Assembly: GCF_014645835.1 (NCBI RefSeq)
Contig: NZ_BMMM01000005.1
Coordinates: 1-64,000 of the forward strand
DNA: 64,000 nt
DNA from: Streptomyces albiflavescens
Lineage (GTDB): Bacteria > Actinomycetota > Actinomycetes > Streptomycetales > Streptomycetaceae
Direction of reading: 5' to 3'
Part shown: positions 8,446 to 17,668 of the stretch, piece after piece
Numbering within the stretch: the stretch's first letter is position 1
How the letters are laid out: every line of letters begins with the position of its first letter
The notes under the pieces: generated by a model
The model's input: only the letters and a program-made list of their open reading frames with translations
Told to the model about the DNA's origin: nothing
The model's database searches: none
Made by a program: the position numbers and the translations under genes

Positions 8446-11400
8446 GCCCCTCGCGCACGGAGATTCGCGGTGTGATCATCGGCCGGCTGCGCGCCTGGTA
8501 CGCCCTGGACCCCGCCGACATCACCGACGACCGGCCACTGGCGGAACTGGGGCTCACCTCGCGCGACGCGGTGGCCCTGACCGCGCTGCTCGGCGACCTG
8601 GTGGGGCGGCGACTGCCGGACACGCTGTTGTGGGACACGGGCACGATCGACGCTCTGGTGGCGCGGCTCACGCAGAAGCCTCCCCGGACGGCGGCGCCGA
8701 AGACTCCCCAGGGACCCGCGACAGCGATCGCGGTCATCGGCCTCGGCTGCCGCTTCCCCGGCGGCGCCGATACGCCCGACGCGTACTGGCGCCTGCTCAC
8801 CGAGGCCCGGGACGCGATCGGCACCGTCCCCGCCGGCCGATGGGAACCGACCGCATACGGCGGCGTCCGAGGAGAGCCCTCCCTGCAGTCAGACGTCATC
8901 CGGCACGGCGCCTATCTCGACGACATCGCGGGCTTCGACGCCGAGTTCTTCGGCATCGGCGCGCACGAGGCCGCGACCATGGACCCCCAGCACCGCATGC
9001 TCCTCGAAGTCACCCGCGAGGCACTCGATCATGCCGCGCTGCCCGTCACGGAGCTCGCGGGCAGCCGGACCGGCGTCTTCGTCGGCATCAGCGGCAACGA
9101 GTACGCGCATCTCACGGCGGCCGCGCCCGACGCCTGGACGGCCACGGGCGCCGCGCTGAGCATCGCGGCGGGCCGTCTTTCCTACGCCCTCGACCTGCGC
9201 GGCCCGAGCCTGGCCGTCGACACGGCGTGCTCGTCCTCCCTGGTCGCGGTCCATCACGCCGTACGCGCCCTCCTGACGGGAGAGTGCGACACCGCGCTCG
9301 CCGCCGGGGTGAACGTGCTGCTCACGTCCGCCGTCACGCTCGGCTTGCAGCGGGCGGGTGCGCTGTCGCCGGTCGGCCGCTGCAAGGCCTTCGACGCGAC
9401 GGCCGACGGGATCGTCCGCGGTGAGGGATGCGGTGTCCTCGTACTCAAGCCGCTCGCGGACGCCGAACGCGACGGCGACCGCGTCCTTGCGGTCGTCCGC
9501 TCGACGGCCGTCAACTCCGACGGACGGTCCAACGGCCTGACGGCCCCCAATGGCGAGGCCCAGCGCGCCCTGCTCACCGAGGCGCACAGCGACCCCAGGA
9601 CCGTCGACTACGTCGAAGCCCACGGCACCGGCACACCCCTCGGGGACCCCATCGAGGCGGGCGCCCTCGGCGCGGTGCTCGGCGCCGGGCGCGATCTGGA
9701 CCAGCCCCTGCTGATCGGATCGGCCAAGACCAACCTCGGACACCTGGAGGCCGCCGCCGGAATCGCCGGGCTCATCAAGACCGTACTGGCCCTCCAGCAC
9801 GGCGAGATCCCGCCCCAGCTGCACTTCACCCGCCCCGGCCGGCACGCCGACCTCGACGGACTCGGCCTGCGCGTCGTGACCTCGGCCGAGCCGTGGCCGC
9901 GCTATTCGGGAACGGCCACCGCGGGCGTCTCAGCCTTCGGATTCGGCGGCACGAACGCCCATGTCGTCCTCGCCGAACACCGAACGAGCGCCCGCCCCTT
10001 CGGGCCGAGCGGACAGCCCGCCCTGCTGCTCATCGACGGCCCGACCCAGGACCGGGTTCGGTCGTACGCAGGTGAGCTCGCCGACTGGCTCCCCGGCGCC
10101 CCACGCGTACCCGACACCGACGTGGCCCGCACCCTCGCGGGCCGCACGGGCCGGGGACCCTGTCGCGCGGCCGTCGTGACCCGTGACAGAGCCGAGACGG
10201 CCAAGGCTCTGCGGTGCCTGGCCGCGGGCGAACCGTCGCCGCACCTGGTCACGGGCGAGGGGTCACCGGGCGGCCCCGGACCTGTATGGGTGTTCTCCGG
10301 GTACGGCTCCCAATGGCCTGGCATGGGACGGCGGCTCCTTGCCGCGGAACCGGCGTTCGCCGCCGCCGTCGAGCGGCTGGAGCCCCTGCTGCGCTGGCAT
10401 GCGGGCGTCTCCCTCACCACGAGCCTGCGAACGGACGCCGATCCGACCTCACCCGCCGTCGTCATGCCCGTCCTGTACGGCATCCAGCTCGCCCTCGCCG
10501 AGCTGTGGCGGTCCTACGGCTTCGAACCCGCCGCAGTGATCGGCCACTCGCTGGGCGAGATCGCCGCCTCTGTCGTCTCCGGGGCCCTCGATCCGGTGAC
10601 CGGCGCGCGGATCGTCGCCGTACGCTCCCGGCTCCTTGCGGGACTCACCGGCGGCGCCATGGCCGTGGTCGACCGCTCCGAGCGCGACATCCACGTGCTG
10701 GCCAGGGACCTGCCCACCCTCCAGGTCGCCGTCCACGCCTCGCCGGCGCAGAGCGTGGTGACGGGGTCCGCCGACGATGTGGCGAGCCTGGTGGCCAGGG
10801 TGACGGCGGAGGGCGGGTTCGCGCAGTCGCTGGGGGTGTCGGGGGCCGGGCACTCGCCCGAAGTGGAGCCACTGCTGGGTGAGTTCGCGCGCGAGCTGGG
10901 TGAGGTGCCGTCGAGCGACCCCCAGTGTCGACGCTACTCGACCGTGCTCGACGACCCCCGGGGCACCGCCCCGCACGACGCCGCGTATTGGGTGGCGAAC
11001 CTGCGACGGCCCGTCCGGTTCGCCCAGGCCGTGCGGGCGGCAGCCGAGGACGGTCACCGCATCTTCGTCGAAGTCGCGCCGCACGCCACCCAGTTGCACC
11101 CCCTGACCGACACCTTGCCGGAGGGCTCGCTCGTCGTCCCCACCCTGCGCAAGAACACCGACGACGCACTGACCTTCCGCACCTCACTCGCCACGCTGCT
11201 CGTGAACGGCGTACGGGTCACCGGGCTCCGTGAGCGGCTCGGCGGCCGCATCGTGGACGTGCCCTCGCCGCGCTGGCGCCACCGCCGCTTCTGGTTCGGG
11301 GAGGAGACCGGGCCGGCCACGATCGCCCCCGCGGCGCGCGACGCGGGTCTCGTCGAGCGGCTCCGCGGGTGCGTGGCGGGGGTCATGGGATACGCCCCCG

Positions 11401-12440
11401 ACCGGATCGACCCCGATGTGCCTCTGACCGACCTCGGCCTCGACTCGCTGACGGCTGTGCGGATGCGGGGCGCGGTGGAGCGCGAGTTCGGGGTCACCGT
11501 CGCGCCGGGGACGCTGCTCGGACGGGGAACCCTGCGAGCGGTGGCCGAGCTGTTGGGCGACTCCGTGGGACCCTCGACCCCTCCGGATCCCGAGGAGCTG
11601 CGCGGTACCGCTGCCCCGGACGGCGAGAAGCCCGGTGGGACGCGCCTGCGTGTCTTCCCCTCCACCGGCCCCGGCATCCCTCTCTTCCTCGCCCACGCCG
11701 CGGGAGGCTCCTCCGGTGTTTACGCCCGGCTGGCCGAACGGCTCGGCGGAGAGCGGCCGTTGTACGGACTCGACCGGCAGGACGACCCCGACGACGTGCC
11801 CGGACGCGCGGTCGAGTTCGCGCGCCGCATCCGCGAGGTACAGCCCAACGGTCCGTGGATCGTGGGAGGTTGGTCGTACGGAGGTGTTCTCGCGCAGGAG
11901 ACCGCTCGGTTGCTGACCGCGCACGGCACCGTCTCCGCGCTCGTTCTGCTCGACGCGGTACTGCCGCTGCCCGCACCGCCCGGCAGCACCCCGGCGGACA
12001 CCGCTCGGCGCCGGTTCGCGGACTTCGCCGCGTATGTGGAACGCACCTACGGCGCCCCACTCGACCTGCCGTACGACGAACTCGCCGCCCTGGACGACAC
12101 CGCGCAGATCGCCCTCGTGATGAAGATGCTCGGAGAGTCCGTGACGCTGCCGCCCTCCGCACTGGAGCACCAGCGGACCTCGTACCTCGATCTGCGCAGC
12201 GGCGAACGCCACCGGCCCGGGCGGTACGAGGGGCGAACGCTGCTGTACCGGGCGAGTGAGACCGCCCCGCACACGGTCCGCGACCCCCGTTACGAGCGCG
12301 CCGACGCGGCGCTCGGCTGGGACGCGTACTGCACCGACCTCACCGTCGCGCCGCTGCCGGGTCACCACCTGTCCCTGCTCGACCCACCGGTCGTCGACAC
12401 GCTCGCTCGACTGCTCACCCGCGACCTGAGCGGCTCCTGA
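8442..12440 (+). CDS. Type I PKS, ACP-KS-AT-ACP-TE (Pks13-like)
   Basis: 1332 residues. Order: ACP 1-75 (LGLTS, phosphopantetheine Ser40); KS ~93-515 (DTACSSS Cys263, EAHGTGT His394, NLGHLEA His434); AT ~615-900 (GHSLGE Ser703, specificity motif GAGHS 801-805); ACP ~965-1040 (LGLDSL Ser1002); thioesterase ~1070-1332 (GWSYGG Ser1145, Asp1171, GHH 1307-1309). There is no KR, DH or ER, so one Claisen condensation should give a beta-keto, alpha-alkyl acyl chain released by the TE. This is the architecture of mycobacterial Pks13, though shorter (Pks13 is about 1730 residues). GAGH fits the XAGH pattern reported for ethylmalonyl-type AT domains, matching the CCR gene downstream. Confidence 0.93.
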   Translation: MSPSRTEIRGVIIGRLRAWYALDPADITDDRPLAELGLTSRDAVALTALLGDLVGRRLPDTLLWDTGTIDALVARLTQKPPRTAAPKTPQGPATAIAVIGLGCRFPGGADTPDAYWRLLTEARDAIGTVPAGRWEPTAYGGVRGEPSLQSDVIRHGAYLDDIAGFDAEFFGIGAHEAATMDPQHRMLLEVTREALDHAALPVTELAGSRTGVFVGISGNEYAHLTAAAPDAWTATGAALSIAAGRLSYALDLRGPSLAVDTACSSSLVAVHHAVRALLTGECDTALAAGVNVLLTSAVTLGLQRAGALSPVGRCKAFDATADGIVRGEGCGVLVLKPLADAERDGDRVLAVVRSTAVNSDGRSNGLTAPNGEAQRALLTEAHSDPRTVDYVEAHGTGTPLGDPIEAGALGAVLGAGRDLDQPLLIGSAKTNLGHLEAAAGIAGLIKTVLALQHGEIPPQLHFTRPGRHADLDGLGLRVVTSAEPWPRYSGTATAGVSAFGFGGTNAHVVLAEHRTSARPFGPSGQPALLLIDGPTQDRVRSYAGELADWLPGAPRVPDTDVARTLAGRTGRGPCRAAVVTRDRAETAKALRCLAAGEPSPHLVTGEGSPGGPGPVWVFSGYGSQWPGMGRRLLAAEPAFAAAVERLEPLLRWHAGVSLTTSLRTDADPTSPAVVMPVLYGIQLALAELWRSYGFEPAAVIGHSLGEIAASVVSGALDPVTGARIVAVRSRLLAGLTGGAMAVVDRSERDIHVLARDLPTLQVAVHASPAQSVVTGSADDVASLVARVTAEGGFAQSLGVSGAGHSPEVEPLLGEFARELGEVPSSDPQCRRYSTVLDDPRGTAPHDAAYWVANLRRPVRFAQAVRAAAEDGHRIFVEVAPHATQLHPLTDTLPEGSLVVPTLRKNTDDALTFRTSLATLLVNGVRVTGLRERLGGRIVDVPSPRWRHRRFWFGEETGPATIAPAARDAGLVERLRGCVAGVMGYAPDRIDPDVPLTDLGLDSLTAVRMRGAVEREFGVTVAPGTLLGRGTLRAVAELLGDSVGPSTPPDPEELRGTAAPDGEKPGGTRLRVFPSTGPGIPLFLAHAAGGSSGVYARLAERLGGERPLYGLDRQDDPDDVPGRAVEFARRIREVQPNGPWIVGGWSYGGVLAQETARLLTAHGTVSALVLLDAVLPLPAPPGSTPADTARRRFADFAAYVERTYGAPLDLPYDELAALDDTAQIALVMKMLGESVTLPPSALEHQRTSYLDLRSGERHRPGRYEGRTLLYRASETAPHTVRDPRYERADAALGWDAYCTDLTVAPLPGHHLSLLDPPVVDTLARLLTRDLSGS

Positions 12441-12469
12441 CCCGCAGGACTCAGACGAGGAGCAAACCC

Positions 12470-13432
12470 GTGCCCTTACGCCGCCCCACCCGCAGAAACG
12501 TCCTCCTCACGGCCACGACCGCCCTGGCCTCCACAGCGGTCGGCGTCACCCCGGCGGCGGGCGACAGTGCTCGCATCACCGCCGCGAAGTGGCTCGACCC
12601 CCGCACCGTCGACCTCACAGTGGCCTCGCCCGCGGTGGGCGCGTCGCTGCCCGTTCGCGTCGTCACGCCGACCGGCTACGCCACCCACCCCGACCGCACC
12701 TGGCCCGTTCTGTACCTGCTGCAGGGCGCGCACGACGACTACACATCCTGGACCCGGGAGACGGATGTCAGCGACTTCCTCGCCGGTCGGGGCGTCCTCG
12801 TCGTGATGCCGTCCTCGGGGCCCACCGGCATTCCGACCGACTGGTGGAACTACGGGATGTCCGGTGCCCCGGACTACGAAAAGTTCCAGGTGGACGAGGT
12901 CATGGCGCTGCTGCGGCAGCACTTCCGGGCGAACGGCCGACGTGCCGTGGCCGGGGTGTCCACCGGCGGGTACGGGGCGCTGGCGTTCGCCGCACGGCGA
13001 CCCGGCGTGTTCGGTGCGGCGGCCTCGTACAGCGGAATCCTGGACACGACCGCGCCGGGCATGCCCACCGTGGCCGGCGCCATCGTGGCGCGGGAGTCGC
13101 TTGCGCCACTGGCTCTGTGGGGTAGCGCGCTGTTCAACAGGGACAACTGGAACCAGCACAACCCCTACGCCCTGGCGGGCGCTCTCGCGGGCACCGGACT
13201 GTACATCGCGCAGGGCAGCGGCCTGCCCAGCAGTGACTTCGGCAACCTCGAAGGAGCCGTCCTGGAAGGAACCCTGTGGAGCCAGGCCCATCGGTTCACG
13301 CGGCGGCTCGACGCGCTGGGCATCCCGGCCCAGGTGCACTTCTACAACGGCGGCTCGCACGCCTGGCCCTACTGGCAGCAGGAGTTCAAGGCCTCGTGGC
13401 CGACGCTCGCCGCGGGCCTCGGGCCGACCTGA
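12470..13432 (+). CDS. Antigen-85-like secreted esterase/acyltransferase
   Basis: 320-residue alpha/beta hydrolase with a Tat-type signal (TRRNVLL then a hydrophobic stretch, cut near residue 30). The nucleophile elbow is AGVSTGGYGA (Ser164) and the C-terminal GGSHAWPYW puts the catalytic His at 297, closely recalling the HSWEYW of mycolyltransferases Ag85A-C. Other Ag85-like marks are LLQGAHDDYTSW and DWWNYG. GTG start 30 bp after the PKS stop with GACGAGGAG upstream. Leu3 is a TTA codon, placing translation under bldA. In this context it may transfer or hydrolyse the PKS lipid outside the membrane; simple esterase activity is equally possible. Confidence 0.88.
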   Translation: MPLRRPTRRNVLLTATTALASTAVGVTPAAGDSARITAAKWLDPRTVDLTVASPAVGASLPVRVVTPTGYATHPDRTWPVLYLLQGAHDDYTSWTRETDVSDFLAGRGVLVVMPSSGPTGIPTDWWNYGMSGAPDYEKFQVDEVMALLRQHFRANGRRAVAGVSTGGYGALAFAARRPGVFGAAASYSGILDTTAPGMPTVAGAIVARESLAPLALWGSALFNRDNWNQHNPYALAGALAGTGLYIAQGSGLPSSDFGNLEGAVLEGTLWSQAHRFTRRLDALGIPAQVHFYNGGSHAWPYWQQEFKASWPTLAAGLGPT

Positions 13433-13456
13433 CTTCACGACGGAGGGACACACGAC

Positions 13457-14797
13457 ATGGATGCCCTGGCCGAGGCGGTCGTGGCGGGAGCCACGGCAGC
13501 CGAATTGGAGCACCTCCCCTTACCCGACCGGTTCACGGCCGCCCATCTGAGGTCCGACGACGTCGGGGGATTCACCGGCGTCGCCGACAAGGACGTCCGC
13601 AAGACCATCCACATCGGTTCCGTGCCGATGCCCGAACTGGCCCCGGACGAAGTGCTGGTGGCCGTCATGGCGAGCGGCATCAACTACAACACCGTGTGGT
13701 CGGCGATGTTCGTACCCATCCCGACCTTCACCTTCCTGCGGCATTTCGGCCGCCAGGACCGCTGGTCGGGCCGGCACGACCAGCCGTTCCACGTCATCGG
13801 CTCCGACGCGGCGGGCGTCGTCGTACGAACCGGTGCCGGGGTGCGCCGGTGGCGGACCGGTGACCATGTCGTCGTCAGCCCCGCGTACGTCGACGAGGAA
13901 GAACCGGCCACGCACGCCGACGGCATGTCGGGCAACGGCCAGCTGGCCTGGGGCTTCGAGACGAACTACGGCGGCCTGGCCCACTACTGCGTCGTACGCG
14001 CCAGCCAACTTCTGCCGAAACCCGGCCACTTGAGCTGGGAGGAGGCAGCCGCGAACCCGCTGTGCGCGGGAACGGCGTACCGCATGCTCGTCGGCGAGCG
14101 CGGTGCCCGTATGACCCAGGGCGACGTCGTGCTGATCTGGGGTGCGGCGGGCGGCCTCGGCGCGTACGCGGTGCAGCTCGTGCGGAGCGGCGGGGGGATC
14201 GCCGTGGGTGTCGTCGGCAGCGAGGCGAAGGCGGAGTACGCGCGCGGGCTCGGCTGTCACACGGTGATCAACCGTGCGGAGATCGGCCTCACGGGCGACG
14301 AACCAGCCGACCCCGTCACCGTCGGCAAACGGCTCGGCCGACGCATCCGGGCCGCGACCGGCGAGGACCCGCACATCGTCTTCGAGCATGTCGGCCGCGC
14401 CACCTTCGGTGTCTCGGTCTTCGTCGTGCGCCGCGGCGGAGCCGTCGTCACCTGTGGCTCCAGCACGGGCTATCTGCACGAGTTCGACAACCGCTACCTC
14501 TGGATGCGTCTCAAACGCGTCATCGGCAGCCACGGCGCCAACCTCCAGGAACAGTCGGCCATGCACCGCCTGCTCGACCTCGGCCACCTCGCTCCCGCCC
14601 TCACCGCCACCTATCCACTCGCCGACACGGCGGAGGCCGCGCGGCTCGTGCAGAACAACGCCCACATGGGGAAGGTGGGGGTGCTGTCACTGGCGCCCGG
14701 CCCCGGGCTCGGCGTCAGGGACTCCGAGCGCCGGGGGAGGCTTCTGGCCGCTAGGCCGCGCGCGGGTGTGGCGTCATCGACAGCTTGTCCGGCTTGA
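13457..14797 (+). CDS. ccr: Crotonyl-CoA carboxylase/reductase (CCR)
   Basis: 446-residue medium-chain reductase. Carboxylase-type residues known from Kitasatospora CCR are present: Asn78 in GINYNTVW, Phe167-Glu168 in WGFETNYGG, and His359 in IGSHGAN; NADPH is bound around GAAGGLGAYAVQL (229-241). The enzyme reductively carboxylates 2-enoyl-CoA to ethylmalonyl-CoA or longer alkylmalonyl-CoA. It is the fourth gene of the FAAL/PKS operon (24-base gap, GGAGGG site), so it likely supplies the extender unit for the PKS. Leu22 is TTA. The last ~30 residues look like unrelated read-through compared with the family end near GKVGVLSLAP. Confidence 0.92.
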   Translation: MDALAEAVVAGATAAELEHLPLPDRFTAAHLRSDDVGGFTGVADKDVRKTIHIGSVPMPELAPDEVLVAVMASGINYNTVWSAMFVPIPTFTFLRHFGRQDRWSGRHDQPFHVIGSDAAGVVVRTGAGVRRWRTGDHVVVSPAYVDEEEPATHADGMSGNGQLAWGFETNYGGLAHYCVVRASQLLPKPGHLSWEEAAANPLCAGTAYRMLVGERGARMTQGDVVLIWGAAGGLGAYAVQLVRSGGGIAVGVVGSEAKAEYARGLGCHTVINRAEIGLTGDEPADPVTVGKRLGRRIRAATGEDPHIVFEHVGRATFGVSVFVVRRGGAVVTCGSSTGYLHEFDNRYLWMRLKRVIGSHGANLQEQSAMHRLLDLGHLAPALTATYPLADTAEAARLVQNNAHMGKVGVLSLAPGPGLGVRDSERRGRLLAARPRAGVASSTACPA

Positions 14798-15168
14798 CCG
14801 TCACGATGGCCGCTCATCCGTACCTCTCCTCAAGATCATTCCGAGTGGGACCGAGCATGACATGCATGCCTCTGGTGATCGCCGCGTACCCCGACGGCTT
14901 GATCATCTCCGACTGTTCGGCCGCTGGGCGACCTTCGCAATTGCGTTGTCGGTGAAGGGATTTGTCAACGTGAGCACTCCTGTCGGAGCGTGACCGAACA
15001 TTCACAGGTGCCAGGAGGGAAGTTGATCCTTTCGATCTCAAACCCGATAAGCTCCCTGCGGCGCTGCGAGTTGACGCGAACACACTCGGTCGTCCCGTCC
15101 GGCGTTCCCCGACGCGTACGGCGCCTGCACACCCCCCCGTTCGATCGTGTTGCTTTCGAAGGATGCAG
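14798..15168. other. Non-coding gap between lipid operon and conservon
   Basis: About 370 bases with no convincing gene on either strand. It must contain the 3' end of the lipid operon and the promoter of the conservon. I see AT-richer patches around 14930-15060 but no clear -35/-10 pair, no strong hairpin and no RNA gene. Confidence 0.5.
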
Positions 15169-16893
15169 ATGGAACTTGCCACTCCGCCCCCGGCGGCGCG
15201 GGCACCCGTCGCCTGGTACAGCTGGTGGCTCATGCCGCTGGCCTTAGGTGCTGGAACCGTTGCCACCGCCGTCGCGGGACCCGATCAGGTCCAGATACCC
15301 GCGACGTTCGCCGGTGCCGCGGCCACCGCGGCCAGCGCCGTCTGCGTACGGCTCCTGGTCCGCACCCAGTCCCAACTGCGCCGCACCACCGGCGACTTCC
15401 GCGCCTCGCAGGCCGAGCACTCGCAGCAGTGGCAACAGCATGTGGCGGGCCTGGAACGGAAGTTCGCGGCCGAGCGCAGCGGCCTGGAGACCCAATTGGC
15501 CGAGCAGGCCCAGGTCTTCGAGGCCCGGCTCACCGAAGACACCAAGGCGTATGAGGCTCGGCTGGTCGGTGAAGCGCAGGGCTATGAGGCGCGGCTCACC
15601 GGTGAAGCCGAGGTCTGGCAGGAGCAACTCGCCCGGCAGCAGGCTGTCGTGGCGCGACTCGGTGACGCGTATCTGCCCGAGGCGCTCAAGCGGCTGCGGG
15701 CCGGTGACGCCATCGACGACATCCTGCCGGAGATCGCCGAGGAGCCGGACGCGAGCCCCGAGCTGAGGGCCGAGCTGCGCAAGGTCCTCAGGACCGCGCT
15801 GATCGGCGTGGAGGAGGAGTTCGACCGCTCGACCTCGGCCGAGCAGGCCGTGATCAGCATCGGCAACCGCATCCACGTCCTGACCAGCAAGCTGCGCGGG
15901 CGCCTGCACGAGATGCAGGGCGAACACGGGCGACTGCCCGCGGTCGCCCAGGGCCTGATGGAACTGGACCAGGAGATCGGCCCCGCCGACTGTCTCGCCG
16001 CCAGCATCGGCGTGCTCGGCGGCTCGGACCGGCCCGGCCGCCAGTGGCAGGAACCGCAGCGGCTGCTCAGCGTGGTCCGCGGCGGCATCGGCCGCATCAA
16101 GGACTTCGACCGCGTGCAGGTCCGCCACCTGCCCGAACTCGGCGTCGACGGCGGCCTGGTGGACCACCTCACGCTGATCTTCGCCCACCTCCTCGACAAC
16201 GCGGCGCGTTACTCGCCGCCCACCGAGCCCGTGGTCGTCTCCGGCAAGGAGGTGCCCAACGGTGTCGGCATCGAGATCCAGGACGCGGGCAAGGGCCTGA
16301 GCGAGGAGAAGAAGCGCGAGGCGGAGCAGTCCCTCGCGGGCACCACGGAGGGCCCCGGCCTCGGCGGCATCTCGGAGGACGCGAACCTGGGCCTGCGCGT
16401 GGTGGGCGCCCTCGCGCGCCGCTACGGCATCCGGGTCACCTTCGCGGACTCTCCCTGGCTGGGCACCTCGGTGGTCGTCGTGGTCCCCCACAAGTACTTC
16501 AGCCCGCTGCCCGCCGCCGTCACCGAGACCCTCGCTCCGGCAGCCCCGGCAGCCGCGGCACCGACCAGCGCCGAGCCCGCCCCGGTCGCTTCGGCGGAGA
16601 CCGCCGAAGCCGTGGACACCACGCCCGGCGGCCTGCCCCGCCGCAGGAGCCGGCGGAGTGATCCGTCGACGCCGTCGGCGCGGCCCAGGCCCGCCGAGCG
16701 GACGGAGGAGACCGTGGTCGCCGTACCGCCGGACGCGTCCTTCGCCGGCCTCGCCGCCTTCGCCACGGCGGGACGCGAGAGCGAATCGCCGCGCGAGACG
16801 ACCGCGGACCGCGACCCGGCAGGCAGCGGCGAGACGGCCGCCGGACGCGAGTTCAACGAGCACCGCACTGAAGAGAGCGACAAGTCCACATGA
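15169..16893 (+). CDS. cvnA: Conservon sensor kinase-like protein CvnA
   Basis: 574 residues. Two N-terminal membrane helices (about 10-32 and 43-60) are followed by a long coiled coil (~65-165, repeating EARL units), a helical dimerisation region and a HATPase domain (N-box LLDNAARYSP ~340; DAGKGLSE ~368; LGLRVVGALARRYG ~405). The last ~130 residues are a disordered Ala/Pro/Glu tail. ATG at 15169 is chosen over 15163 because GAAGG needs the 6-base spacing. Conservons are membrane complexes likened to eukaryotic G-protein systems. Leu26 is TTA. The gene overlaps cvnB by 4 bases. Confidence 0.9.
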   Translation: MELATPPPAARAPVAWYSWWLMPLALGAGTVATAVAGPDQVQIPATFAGAAATAASAVCVRLLVRTQSQLRRTTGDFRASQAEHSQQWQQHVAGLERKFAAERSGLETQLAEQAQVFEARLTEDTKAYEARLVGEAQGYEARLTGEAEVWQEQLARQQAVVARLGDAYLPEALKRLRAGDAIDDILPEIAEEPDASPELRAELRKVLRTALIGVEEEFDRSTSAEQAVISIGNRIHVLTSKLRGRLHEMQGEHGRLPAVAQGLMELDQEIGPADCLAASIGVLGGSDRPGRQWQEPQRLLSVVRGGIGRIKDFDRVQVRHLPELGVDGGLVDHLTLIFAHLLDNAARYSPPTEPVVVSGKEVPNGVGIEIQDAGKGLSEEKKREAEQSLAGTTEGPGLGGISEDANLGLRVVGALARRYGIRVTFADSPWLGTSVVVVVPHKYFSPLPAAVTETLAPAAPAAAAPTSAEPAPVASAETAEAVDTTPGGLPRRRSRRSDPSTPSARPRPAERTEETVVAVPPDASFAGLAAFATAGRESESPRETTADRDPAGSGETAAGREFNEHRTEESDKST

Positions 16894-17300
16894 CGCAACA
16901 GGGAACCGACGTGAGCTGGGCGCTCCGCGACCTGACGGAGAGCATCCAGGAGATCCGCTTCGCCCTCGTGGCATCGAGCGACGGCAAGGCCATCACCTCC
17001 TACGGCGCCGACGACCCCGACGACGTGGACCGTTTCGCCGCCGTCGTCGCGGGCCTGCAGGCACTCGCCCAGCCGGTGGCCGAGCAGTTCCCCCAGTACG
17101 CCGGGCAGTTGCGGCTCGCGATGATCGAGGTCGACGGCGGCCACCTGTTCGTGGTGCGGGCCGGCGTGGAGACGTACCTCGGAGTGCTTGCCAAGGAAGG
17201 CCTCGACCAGGGTCTTCTCGGTCACCAGATGAGGGACCTGGCCCGCAGGATGGGTGAGCTCCTCGGCACCACTCCGCGCCTGGAGGAGCACTCTGGATGA
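16890..17300 (+). CDS. cvnB: Conservon roadblock/LC7 protein CvnB
   Basis: 136-residue roadblock/LC7-type protein; hallmark stretches are VALVASSDGKAITSYG-like strands near residues 28-43, a dimerisation helix around RFAAVVAGLQALAQ, and the core strand GGHLFVVRAG. The family is known to act with the small GTPase CvnD, as roadblock proteins do with Ras-like GTPases elsewhere. ATGA overlaps join it to cvnA upstream and cvnC downstream. Confidence 0.93.
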   Translation: MTQQGTDVSWALRDLTESIQEIRFALVASSDGKAITSYGADDPDDVDRFAAVVAGLQALAQPVAEQFPQYAGQLRLAMIEVDGGHLFVVRAGVETYLGVLAKEGLDQGLLGHQMRDLARRMGELLGTTPRLEEHSG

Positions 17301-17668
17301 GTGCTCCTCGCCCGCCCACGGACCCGTCCGGTCTCGAGCGCTACTACGTCCTCACCGGTGGCCGCAGCGGACCGGGCGGTTCGGCGTCGAGCCTTGATGT
17401 GGCGACCCTGATCGTCTCCCGCGCCGCGGCCGTAGCCGGCATGCAGCACGAGCACGAGGAGATCATCCGGCGCTGCCGCGATCCGCTGTCGGTGGCCGAA
17501 CTGGGCGCCCACCTCGGATTGCCCTTCAACATTCTCGCGGTGCTCCTGGCCGATCTGCTGGACGCAGGCCGCGTCGAAGCCCGTAATCCCATCCCGGCGT
17601 CAGGCGCCGGCAGCGGGCCCGACCTCGCGCTCCTTGAGGAGGTACTCAGTGGACTTCAAAGGCTTTGA
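17297..17668 (+). CDS. cvnC: Conservon DUF742 protein CvnC
   Basis: 123 residues of DUF742, a winged-helix-like fold: YVLTGGRSGP near the N-terminus, then CRDPLSVAELGAHLGLPFNI and LLADLLDAGRVEAR. It lies third in the conserved cvnABCD order, with a 4-base overlap upstream and a 20-base overlap with cvnD downstream. Confidence 0.92.
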   Translation: MSAPRPPTDPSGLERYYVLTGGRSGPGGSASSLDVATLIVSRAAAVAGMQHEHEEIIRRCRDPLSVAELGAHLGLPFNILAVLLADLLDAGRVEARNPIPASGAGSGPDLALLEEVLSGLQRL

